From: Heliopora coerulea
Lineage: Eukaryota > Cnidaria > Anthozoa > Scleralcyonacea > Helioporidae
Length of the DNA: 64,000 nucleotides
Assembly: GCA_030142905.1 (NCBI GenBank)
Contig: JASJOG010000116.1
Coordinates: 496,001 to 560,000, forward strand
Reading direction: 5' to 3'
A program made the translations under genes and the position numbers. The notes beneath the pieces are model-generated. The model worked only from the letters and a program-made list of their open reading frames with translations, was not told where the DNA came from and did no database searches. Below are positions 46,616 to 58,400 of the stretch, one piece after another. Numbering within the stretch: position 1 is the first letter of the stretch; each line of letters begins with the position of its first letter.

Positions 46616-47752
46616 GGTCGAAGGGAAATTCTCAGTGATGGTTTCATGTGGTCAAATTGCTCTGAGTCGCTGAGATCGCTGACCAACTAGCCAACGTAGC
46701 ATTGCCAAAGATCAACGAGAAATTCATAAACAATAAGAGCTCTTGTGTTCATAACTCATGAGAAGCCAGGATATGTAGTAATATCTTTTAATTTCCACCG
46801 TACAATATGGTGATATTAAGAACGCCCTGGTCCAACGGTTTGACATTTTTACTTGGGAAGCCCTTGCACGAATATCTTTTGTTTTGAAGTCACTCTTCAC
46901 TGATTTACCTGTTGGTAAGGGTGCCGGCTTTGTTCGTACACAAGAAGTTAATTTGTTTATAAATCAAAATAAAAAGGGATGGTAATAGCACAAAAATTCT
47001 GTGATAGGAAGCCTACGCTATCATGTTAATTGGTGAAGTTTCACTCAACTGTATCAAAAGTACTCCGTTATTTTCATGAAAACCAAATTTCCACCAGTTG
47101 ATTAAGCTAACTAGTCACGAAAAGTTAAAGAATGCCACGTGGATGATCTCCTATTCTTTAATTTCAGACATCTCTCTTCTGTTCATGAGAACTAAACCTC
47201 GAGGAACACTGTCACAAATGAGAGTGCTATTCAATGACAATTCAAGATAGAAAAAGTCTAACAATGTCACAAATCAAACAACTCCGATGAAGATACACAA
47301 TAAGATACAGTGATCGGATAGTAAAGAATAAAATCGAGCTTCAACGTAAATCGCTCAGGTTAATGTGTTGACAGCGATGCACTTGGATTTTGGTTGCGTT
47401 TCGCAGTGCAAAGGAATCACAAAATTTTATTTCATAAGAGTATGCTGTGCAACTCTAAACCTCAACCTCACTTTGCTGACAACCAGAAAACTTTTGAGCC
47501 TCCACTTGCCTTGAATGTGAGCCAACCAACTGCATAAAGTTACTACATATTTGATAACATGCGCCGATTTTGTGGCGACGTAGTCGCGTTGTAAAGCAAT
47601 AACGCATATTCACAACGATGAAATTGTTTAATTTGCGAACGATATAAGAGGCAACAACATCGCTGACTTGAATTGTGAATTAAGAACGTTTTGAAATTTT
47701 TAAACGTTGAATTTTAATTTCATTCACGGGCATCAGTGGAAGGCTCTGATAG
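46616..47752. other. Intergenic between sulfotransferase and G6PC
   Basis: About 1.1 kb, holding the sulfotransferase promoter side and the G6PC 3' side. No open frame, RNA gene or clear repeat was seen. Confidence 0.4.
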
Positions 47753-50700
47753 TCACGATTGTTTTGTAAAGATTACTGAAAACTGTACCGAAGATTTTAC
47801 ACAAAACAAGCGATGGACAATGGGCGGAACAACAGTCATGACAACTACAACCAAAACTAAGTTCTTTAAAAATCCAAGCAGGTAAAACAAGACTGGGACG
47901 TGGAGAGTCAAAGGAATGTGCTCCAAGCACATCACAAAGGCAATTGAAAGTATGGCTTGAACGACCTTATTCACAACTGAACCACCACTACCCTTCGTCG
48001 CTCCAGAGCCTTTCACAAGAAACTCTGACACTCCAATTCCGAGTATAGCACCTGAATCACGCATTACAGCGTAAAAGGGTGTGGTATCAAGTTTGATAAA
48101 CTCTTTGTTTGCACACCATTCCATGGCTTTGGGGATTGAATAAGCTGGGTCAAAGAACAACGAGAGAAAATGGTAAAGAAGGAGAGACCCTAGTATTAAA
48201 CAAGGTGAACAAACAGCGTAAAGTCTCGGAGGTCTGTTTGTAGCGTCCTTCCATATCAAACATCCGATGACATTTCCGAGGAAAATGGCAAAAATGATTT
48301 GATGGGGGAAGTGAGCAGCAATGTATATCCTGGAGAGCGAGACAAGAAATACAATTGTACTGTACACAAACCATGTAGTCCTTCTCATCGACTGTCCAAG
48401 TGAGCTGGGTTGAAAGGTTAGCGCCAGTACAATGAACACACCCACAGCACAAGTAACCATGACGTGGCCAGAAGGAGAACCTGGAAAGATTGAAAGATGT
48501 GAAAAAAATTAACCACAGCAAAAGATGACAAAATGAAAGATAGAGAAAATCCAGCTTTTTCTGTATTCATTAATTTATAGTGAGCTTTCTTGGTAATCCA
48601 CATACAAAGAGACACTCCTTTACTCTCCTCATCAATCTTAATGCTGCTCTGGAAACTATTGTCCATTGAAACAACACAGCCATTCTTGAGAGGGTCTGTC
48701 CTGACAGTGGAAGGAATGTACAAACAGGATGATGACACCTCTAAACATTCACTGCAGAGTGATTCATTCACCATTACAGTGATCATTTGAACATCCTTGG
48801 TTGGCCTTTGAGAATTAGATAATTCCAGTGAAAAAAATAAAAAGCCTGGGAAAACTATCTTTAGCTGATAAAAATTTGTTTACAAAATTGGTAAGGAGAG
48901 TAGCAACCATCCTGTGCACTGCCAACTGCACCATTGTATTATATATGACTTCTAGGACTTTCAATCACATGTAGCCAAGTAAAGAAAAAACTGACCTAGT
49001 CATGGATTTTTTTCCTCAACAAAGGGCTGCATCTGGTTTTTTATAGTCTATTTCCAACCAAGGCTTGTGCTGGGAATTCCCCAACATAAGGGCTAAAATC
49101 CCTGATAGGATCATAGAAGGGCAAAAGTAGAGGAACTGGGACCAAACTCCATGATAACCTCCTAAATTTAAGGCCAAAAATGTCCAGACATGTTATTTTC
49201 ACCCAGAAATGATCCCAACAAATGACTTACAAACAGCATTTATTTTCAGGTTTATGACATCTAGAGAAAAACACATTACCTTTCTTGGTTAAGTCAATAA
49301 CAAGTAGTCTCATAGGTTGTTCAGTACAAAATATGTGTAATCATCAGTGACAATTTCCCAATGAATTATTAATTTTCCCAGACAGGGGGCTATGGTTTGC
49401 CAATGAAGGGGCTTTAGCCCCTTCTCTCCCCCCTTTGGTGCCACTCCTGTTCCTACAATTTCATCCCAGCCGTGTTAGTAGTGTTCAGCAGAGTTTATTT
49501 TAGGTATGGGTTCAAATTCTTAAGGATGACAGGGTTTGGTTTGCTTGAACCCAAACTACACTGGAGAATTTTTCTTTAAAAAAATTCAAAGGTTTTTATA
49601 ATTATAATATATGGCTTAAATTTGTGGATAGGTTACTGAGGAAATGCATGAAAAAAACCTCACTGCAGCAATGTACTGTTTACTGCTAGTTAAACCTGCA
49701 AAATTACTGGATGAACAATTTAATTGACCAACAAAAAGATAATCTTGGGTGCAGTGCTGAAAAGTATGAGGAAACTCACTGAGATTGGTGACTTCACAAC
49801 TCAGAGTAGCCACCAGTACAGTGTTATCATCCTTCTCTGTTTCTCTAACAACCAAATTTTATTACATTTCATACCTGGACCAGTTTCACATGTTAAATAA
49901 AATTGCTTCAAGGTTAACCCACTTGAATTGGCTTCATGGACCCACCAGTAAGGTCTTTCCCCTCTCAAACACCTGTTCAAAAACCAACCAGAGGTTTTGC
50001 TGTATGAGTCGTGCTCCTAGCATATTTAACTCTTTAAAGGGCAGGGCTCATTCGTTGGTGACTTCACAACAACGTGACCCAATATCTTGCCTCAAGTGGC
50101 TACACGTATATAGAAACTGAACATAGTCATCAATAAGGGGATCAAGGGACCATGCCCTAATTATATAAAAGGCTTATCCTCCAACTTTTTAGATGGATAG
50201 GCACAGCAGTTTTAACATTTTCTGCACCAGAAACATTGCTAAAATTGCATGGCAAATTGCATTTAATACCAGTCAGTATAGTTTACCCATTTTTCCCCAC
50301 CTCAATAGCTGCCCTGATAAAAACACTGGCAGGAAATCAAAATTTAAACATTAATTTTTACATAAATAGCAAGTGAATCACTCTTTAACCTACCCAACCC
50401 ACTTCTTTATCCCATGAAATGCTCATTCTTTAGGGAAAGATGCCCAAAAAAAACAATTTTTTTTGGAAACTGATCTGCCACTCCTCTTTCAGGAAGAACC
50501 TGGTATATAGGTAGTTAATAGGCTGATTTTAAAAATTCCATGACCTCACCATTCTTCTAAGGTGGGGAAAAATTATTTTACCTATTTTTTTTTAAAAAAA
50601 TACAAAAAAAACAACTTTTTCTGATTGAAAGTATATTGAATAGTAATTAGTAATTATTTACAAATATCCATGCCACCATCAATGTCCTGTAAAACACTTC

Positions 50701-51383
50701 TGTAGTAACATCATGTTAATACAAAGTTTTTCTTCCCAGCAGATTATGTTTTATTCCTCTTGAGAATATTCATGCCTTTTTCACAAACATATCCTTCAGT
50801 TTTTAAGGAAAAGGCATCAAGCTACCTTAAGTGACTGTCTCTAATCTTATTTGGGATTGGATGTACAAAAATAAAACTTAAAAAAATTAAAAAAAAGGAA
50901 AACAATCAAGTAAGAAATGCAGCAAAACATGGCATTTTATTCTAAATATTTAAATGAAAGAAATTGGCTATTGTAAGTACATTACAAAATGTCAACGACT
51001 TAAATCAATCAATACTTTTCGAAAGTAATAACATAGAAACCACGACAGTTATCCCGAATTCCCTTGTGAATTACCCACTCCCGTCATTAACTCAAAATTT
51101 TTCGGTACTCTGATGGGTAATATAATCTCCAACGACCACATGTAAATAAAAAAGCTTACCACTTTAATGTTAAGTTCAACCATTCGCTCATGACAGCTGC
51201 GACAAGAAGTTTCCTTCCATCGCATTTCCTCCACGCAAAAACCAAAGGAAAATAAAAAACAAACGCATTTTTAGGATCTCCAATGTGTGAGCAGATTAAG
51301 AAAAACTCCTCTTGCCATTTTTGTTGGAAAGTGTTTTGTAAATAGTTGATAAAATACACACCATGTAAGTGAATCAACTCCAT
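47753..51383 (-). CDS. G6PC: Glucose-6-phosphatase catalytic subunit
   Basis: The enzyme hydrolyses glucose-6-phosphate in the ER lumen, the last step of gluconeogenesis and glycogenolysis. Three exons, 51160-51383, 49875-49972 and 47753-48480, chain in phase (1,050 nt, 349 aa; human 357). The phosphatidic-acid-phosphatase signature is complete: GERPYWWV with R81 (human R83), PSGH with H113 (human H119), and SRIYIAAHFPHQ with R158 and the nucleophile H164 (human R170/H176). LTCETGPGSPSGH spans the second intron. Multiple hydrophobic helices follow, consistent with nine membrane spans. The C-terminus is VIFTKQS, without the dilysine ER-retrieval tail seen in mammals (KKSL). There are three coding exons, fewer than the five in mammals. 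The start MELIHLHGVYFINYLQ aligns with the mammalian N-terminus. Confidence 0.93.
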
Positions 51384-52493
51384 GTTAATCTAATATCTAC
51401 GAACTCCACGCGAGTCATGCGTGAGCTTCCCTCGAGTGATTTGCAATCAGTTCCAAGACTGTTCAAAGGAAGTAAGTTTTAATCCAAAATTACCAGTTAA
51501 TATGTGGTTTTAGTTCCGCATATTGCGGTAGACCTGTGTACAAATTTTCACCTAATAGAATAACATATATGGTCGGCGAGCTCCGATTGGTTGATATCCA
51601 TATCTACACTGAAGTATTCAAAACATGAAAACTTTCCGCTAAAAGCTTTGAATTTTCTTTCATTCGTCTCATGTTATTTCATAAAAATACGTAGCCAATT
51701 GTGCGCGATTCTAAACTGTGACCTCAAGATTTCGGATTTGGCCCAACCAGGTGCTCTGGAAGTATTGCAAAGTTGTGGCTGTTCCGTGTTTCAAAGAATG
51801 TAAAATAAATAGTCCATTCAACGTTAAGTCCCACCGCCTAGTTTTACATTTTCTGTTCACTCGATAGAGGGTTGACTGGGTTGTGTATAGATAGCTATTC
51901 ACCCACTGCTCTTTACCAATATATCCTCTGGATAGGGAGTTTAACTCTTTCCCGGCAGAACAAGACTTCTGTTACTTTACTTTGGCTAACGCCGGACGAT
52001 TTTACTCGTCAAGGCGAGAGCTGCCGTCTTGAAACAGTTAAACCAGATAAAGCAAGCAGGGTTGCCACAGCTTTCTCCTTCCGAGCTGGTCTAAATTGAG
52101 GTACTACCTCAAATTTAAAAGAAGTACTTCTAACAACAAATGTACACAAAGCTGTTTCGTCAACGTCTTCATGATTGAATAATTTAGTCAAATACAAAAC
52201 AGGCAAAAACGAGGTTTGCGGAATGGCAGAGTAATTTAAAAAATCTGAGTTGGGAAGGACTGTCACAAGTCATAGCCAATTTACAATCATAAATATTGTG
52301 ATTTAGCGACGTTACAACCAAACTACCACGTGTTGATACGCCATGCTAATATTACCAACATCAGCCTAACAGTACTTGGCATCCTCGAGGCTTCGCCGGA
52401 CATTTCTAGAAAAATTGCAATTCCTGAAAAAAGCCAGATGCACTCCGAAATTCGTAAAAGTCGTTTTAGTTTGCGACAAGATCATCTTGCATC
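51384..52493. other. Intergenic: G6PC promoter side and BAZ1A 3' side
   Basis: About 1.1 kb, with a TTAA-type MITE at 51941-52041. No gene was recognised. Confidence 0.4.
51941..52041 (+). mobile_element. TTAA-flanked MITE, copy B
   Basis: The 101 bp element runs from TTAACTCTTTCCCGGC to GAAACAGTTAA, with inverted ends. The core 'ggctaacgccggacg' plus 'ttttactcgtcaagg' is the best-preserved copy. Confidence 0.7.
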
Positions 52494-55400
52494 TCATCTG
52501 GAGCGCCTAGTTCGTACTGTTCGGCTTTCTGTTGCGTCTAGTCCAAGTTCTCCGAAACGCGTTTCAAAAAATGCCGAGAGACGTACCCCTGCTCGCGCTT
52601 CTCGCGTGCGAGGATTATTGAACTCAGCACAATTAAAAAAAATCTGGCGCATGTCAGCAGTGAACTCTTCTGCAGAGTTGTACTGACGGGAAGACAGCTT
52701 GGTTTTAATGGTCTTTAGGTCCATCGGAGATTTGATGATCGATTTGTAACCGGGAACCTAAAGGAGTTAAAAAAAATAAAAATATTGCTCTTTGGCGACT
52801 GAAAGTCCGAGATGGTCGCGGAATAAATATTACAAAACTAAGTAATAAATTAAACTAAAAATTACAAAACTAAGCTCGTGAGCATGAAAGTATTGATGCA
52901 AACAAATCATTTCGGAAGAAATCGGAACGTGAATCGGACATCCAAAGTCAAAAAACTCCAAGATTTTAACCTTTCCTCAATCCTGAGAATCCAGGGGTTA
53001 ACACAGGCTTCTTCTATCCATTTCTATGGGGGGTAGTTCTTGTTCCAGGTATACTTACCTGGCAAACAAAAGGATTATTCTGCAGTTCCCATCCTTCTTA
53101 TGTGACGAAAGTTGAGGGGGGGAGATGACACGCAACACAGTTGCGGGCAACTCTTGGTCCTGCTCTTTCGCAGTGCAAGATTCAGAATAAAAAGCTGTTT
53201 GTTGTAACAAAGCTATACGAGGGACGTCTGCACGAGCCACACCCAGTCATTGTAATGAATGGTTTTACTGAAGTTCATACTAATCCTAGCACTAAACCAA
53301 ACTCCAAAACCCAAATCCGAATCCTCAACCTAGCTCTAACCCAAACCTACCTCTTCTTCATCAACGGGATACAAGAATGGCCACGCGTCTTCGTGATCTG
53401 TAATTTCTTTTAAAAGTTTTTCGCACGTCTTTGCCTGTCCTGTCCATTTAGTGTTGGTTTTTGCGTTAGTAATTTTCCTGGGAGCAGAGTTTGAGCGGCC
53501 AGACGACTTCATAGGTGCGTGGGGCGGAGTGGTTGACTTTGTCTCGCCAACACGTACAGCTGAAGCTTTAGCACTGCGAGTGACAGGAGCTGGAGAGGGA
53601 TTGTCCAATTCTGAATGATATGTATGGCGTTTTACCGGTAATGTTCTCCTGGTGTCTGTGTTTGAACTGGTCTTTTTCGTCGAGATTTTGGCTCTTTTTG
53701 TAGCCCGTAGCGATTCTTCGTTCTCACTTGCTCTCTTCTGAGCAGCTATAAAGGAACAATACCATTAGGAAGTTCGCAACCCAGCAAGATCGCAAATTTT
53801 AATAAATGCAATCTGCAGGATGATAAAGAAATGCATTGCTTGTATCATATGCGCATAGTTCACCATAAAAAATTAAGTTTATTAATTAGGAAGCTTTTAT
53901 CTCGTTTATTGTATTTACGGCAAGTAAAAACACAGCCACACAAAAAACACGAGCCAGTGTTTATTTTCAACGTTATCTTCCATCCTAGCAAGCCAAACAT
54001 AGGGGTAACTACTGTTTAAAAATACTAAGGATAAAACCGTGCGCTGTGAGAAGAATACTGGAGTGGGCATTGGGAATTAAATGCACGTAACCATACGGAC
54101 CAGGGATCTGTTGCATAACCTCTGGGCATCTTATCCCGTGATTATGTGCTATCCAATGGACGGTTCCCTCGACTTTTATCGGGTAAAAAATGTTATTCAT
54201 GCGTTAACTCTTTCCTAAAGGGAGCTCTCTTGTTGACAAGTAAAATCGTCTGGTGTTAGCCAGAGTAAAATAATAGATTATGCCGATGGGAAAGAGTTAA
54301 ACAACTGAACTTGTACACGAGATAAACAGGGTATTTTAGAATTGCCTTTTTTTCTGCCCTTAAACGAAGATTTGTTCAAAATCTTTCTTACGGAAATGCC
54401 TGCCATTTTCAAATGGAAGACTTTCAAATAAACTTTGTTTTAATGCAGTTTGAATACGATGTATTTTGAATAGGAATTAACCTAATGGATGAAGAGGTTA
54501 TCCAGCCTCAGAACAACTGAGATCGGATGATCAGTTCTAACCTTTTATAACAGACTTTTTAACCTTTCGTCCAGCGGGCAGTTCACTGTCTGCCCCAGTG
54601 CACACCTGACACGCCCAGCTCCCTCGAGGAACTCTCCGTAATGGAGGGTAAGCGCATTCCAAATGGTAAGCAAGAGGACATGTTTCGCAACAAAGAAGTT
54701 CGCCGCTGCCATCACAACAGGCACACGTCTCCATGTGAACAGAACCATCTTCGTCTGAATCTAACACCTCGTCGTTTTCTTTTTCTTCCTCTTCATCTTC
54801 TTTGCCTTCTTCTTCATCGTCGTCCATGTCTGCAAACAAGGAATTGTTTTAATCAGATATGCGCAGGAGAAACAAAAAAAAAAAGATAGCAAGGAAAAGT
54901 GGTTACACAACATCATTGAACATTTGACGCTCACAGCTGACAAAAAAACAAAATTGTTTCCTCCCACTGCTGTAGAGACAATTTGCATTAACCTAGCAAA
55001 ATTGTGACATCTGCGCCGATAAAATATGCTAATAAAGCAAGATTAGTTTAAAAGGTTTTGTTAAATAATTAAAAAAACCAAATATTTTCAATCTACTTGA
55101 TCATCTTTAGGCAAAAACTGATGATCAAATAGATTGAAAATGTTCGTTTATACTGTTCAAATCTATTTAATTTAATCTTTTGATTTAACTTACTTTCACT
55201 AGTAAATCTAGTTTCAACATTGTTGTTCGCCCATCTCCTGGAGTATTTTGCAGGTCTACTAGTAGTTTCAAGGGTTAATGAGTGCTTTTTATTTTAAATA
55301 GCAACCTTTAGACCCCTGAGAACTCCCTTCTCTACGATATAAACATATTTATTAACTTCATTAGGATTTTGATATTTCATTGCACAATTTATTTGATTAC

Positions 55401-58400
55401 TCCGAACTAAAAAGTAGCATCCTAGGTTTAGTCACTTCGTTTCCTATGTTTGTACGTTACACCAACTTCTTGAGTGTACGGTTCAACGGCATAAAAACAA
55501 TCCAGAAATGATTAAAACACATGAACGGCTAGTTACCGCTATCTTCCTCGTCCTCGCTGTCCTCTTCCTCCTCCTCCTCCTCACTGTCATTCCCATCTTC
55601 ACCCTCATCCGACTCTTCCATTTCCTCCCGCTTGCTCTTAGTTTTAAAGTCATCCCCAGACTCCTCGTCACTTTCCTCGATCTTTCGACGGTTCTTTCGA
55701 AAGCTGCGACGGGGTTCCTTGGGACGGCAAGACGAGCAGAACCAGTCTCCTTCAGGAACCTGTGGACAAAATACATGGCAGTGTATTCCAAATTTTATTA
55801 CAAATTGTAGAAAGTGCGCAGCCTATATTTTAAGTCTCCAAAGAGAAAATCTAAAAATTAAAATACGACTTTACCAAAGAAAGTGCCAACTAATTTTAAA
55901 GCCGAGGCCCAACAACCATTCCTGCTCAATTATATTCGAGCTCAGAAACCATTTTCTGATTTTATATTTATCAGTCAAGCCGGCACACTTTAGTAAGCAC
56001 TGTTCTTCATCTACGTCAGCGCAAATAAATAGAGCGTCTTCGCGGTCACTGGAAGATTGCGGCTGACCGGCTCATTATTGATAATCAGGGGCGATCACAA
56101 GATCAAGGGAGATTAGGTTACGTGTCATCAGAAGATGATAGGTCATCAGCCCACGGCTTATTGAGAAAGTTAGGGGTTAATAAGGCTACGGGTTATTAAA
56201 AAGACTGCGGGCCACTGAAGGGTTGAGGGTCATCAGAGAGCTAACTTGTAGTTGGTTGGCTTCAAACATCACTTCCTGATTTCGTGAGCTTAAAGAACGA
56301 CGATAAATACAAAGAATGAAAACAATGCAACATACCTCTTTAATCGGTGGCTTCAAGCAGTACATATGATGGCCACGATCACATCCGTCACACAGCAGCA
56401 TGTGTTCGGCGTCTCCTTTACGACGACATATACGACAACGAGCGTTGAGCACAGACTTGTCCCAGGAAATACAGTTGTCAAGGTTCGTCAAATGGATGAA
56501 AACTTGTGATAAGTTCGTAGACACCATCAGAGAGTCTTCCCAGCGTTCCAGCAAGGTTTTCTGTTGCTTGGCGACAGGTTCCGTTTTCAACAGAGCCTCG
56601 GTATGACAATCTTTTAGAAAAAAAATCAACCAGTAAACGTAAATTAAAGATGAAGAAATGTAAGGCTGTGGAAACGTCAAGTTTGGACACAAAGTTAGAC
56701 ATTAAATGAAACAAGCAAAACTAGAGTAAAAGGTGGCGTTGGATATTGGGTTTTAGGGTCAACTTACGATACAAAGACTTCATAATAGAGGAGGGCTTCG
56801 TTTAATAAAAAAATCAAGAGCTATTGTCAACTCACCCTGGCTACCAGACTCTTCGTTCTCGTTCTTCACCATCTTGTCTTTCTTTCTTTTTCCACCGGCA
56901 GCCATCATTTCGTAGAATTCAGCTTGGGCGGCATCTGCAGCTTCTTGTTGCTTCCGCTTCTTAGTCTCCTCGTCGTCACCGAGCGGAGGAATCAAGTACT
57001 TTCTCTCTATGCCTTGTTCAACCTTGCAGAGGAATAATAAAAGGACAATTATAGAATGCAGAAGCAGAAAAATGCTTGGAAAGGCTTTTTTATATGGCAA
57101 CGTTTCGATGAAAGAAACATAATACTTTGGGCTCACAAAATTCCAGCATATCCTCTTTCTGGCATGCCGTTTAAGTTTTGTAAGATGTGTGAAAAGACCA
57201 CAATCCTTTTGTTTGTTTGGGCATTTAAGTTGTGTTCTAAGTATGTTATTCTAGGTAGGTTAACCACTTTTATTTATTCGTCAGTTGGAGGAAATATACT
57301 TATGAACAAAAGAATATCAATAAACTATTGTATCTGCTGAACGTCGGAACTCTGAGGTTGACCTCCAAATGGGCTGTTTTGCATATGAATGCACGTGGAC
57401 TATTGGTGGGTTGCACGTGACGTCATGGCGGCCATGTTGGCGGTACTGTAACAAGAGAACCTCATTGGCCGCTAATGCACGTGACCTCCAAAAAGGCCAT
57501 TGTCTTCTTAATCTTCAGGGATAAATCTCAACCGTCCCACAGGTGAAAATTACCAATAGGATTACGACGCTGCCCGTAATTTTATAGACCCTTGACTAGT
57601 GGCAGTTTTAACCGCTTTTAGTGAACGAAAACATCCACATACGTACATTACGAAATCTTTCTACCGATTTCCCTCAGACCTTTATGGCTGCCAGGTTTAG
57701 TCCTTTACGCATATAACGCTTCATTTATGCCATTTTTGGCTTCACTTTTAAGTCCGCTTGCTGAATGAAGCCATAGTTCCATGGTCGTGTCAAGATCTGC
57801 TTATGAACATGTTGCCTTCTTACTCTAACATAACAACCTTAACTAGTTACCTCCAGTACAGCTTTAGCCAACACTCTCACACAAGGATTAATCGCCCGAG
57901 GAGTGTGCAAAGTAGTAGGGGTAGCTGAAAAGGAGCCATCCACAGGAGTGGCTGGACGACTGTCTTCTAGACATGGCAGAAAACTTGGTTTACAAGGCTT
58001 ACTGCCCTGACGGTTCCCAGCCACTGGGGACACAGTTTCTTTTTCCTCATCTACTTCCATCTTCTCGTGGTCAGTTCCGTGAACACCCACATCCAAACCA
58101 TTCACAGACGTTTTGCCAGCTTCGTTGGTGGTTTCACTGCCACTTGCAGGAAGGAAGTCATAAATCCCATTCTCTATTTGCTTCCTCCACGCACTAATAT
58201 CATTGGTCTTCACGCTTCCCAAGCCACCTTGCCAAATCCTGTCTTCAAGGTCAAGAATATGATCGCGCAGATTGGCTTCTATGAAATCCTCCATGGTCTT
58301 GTATAGAGTTTTATCAACCCCTTGTGGTTGGTTACGCAATCCTCCTCGTTTACTTCGTGCAATCCTCTGCACTTGCATCGCTTCGTTCCTCTCACGGTTC

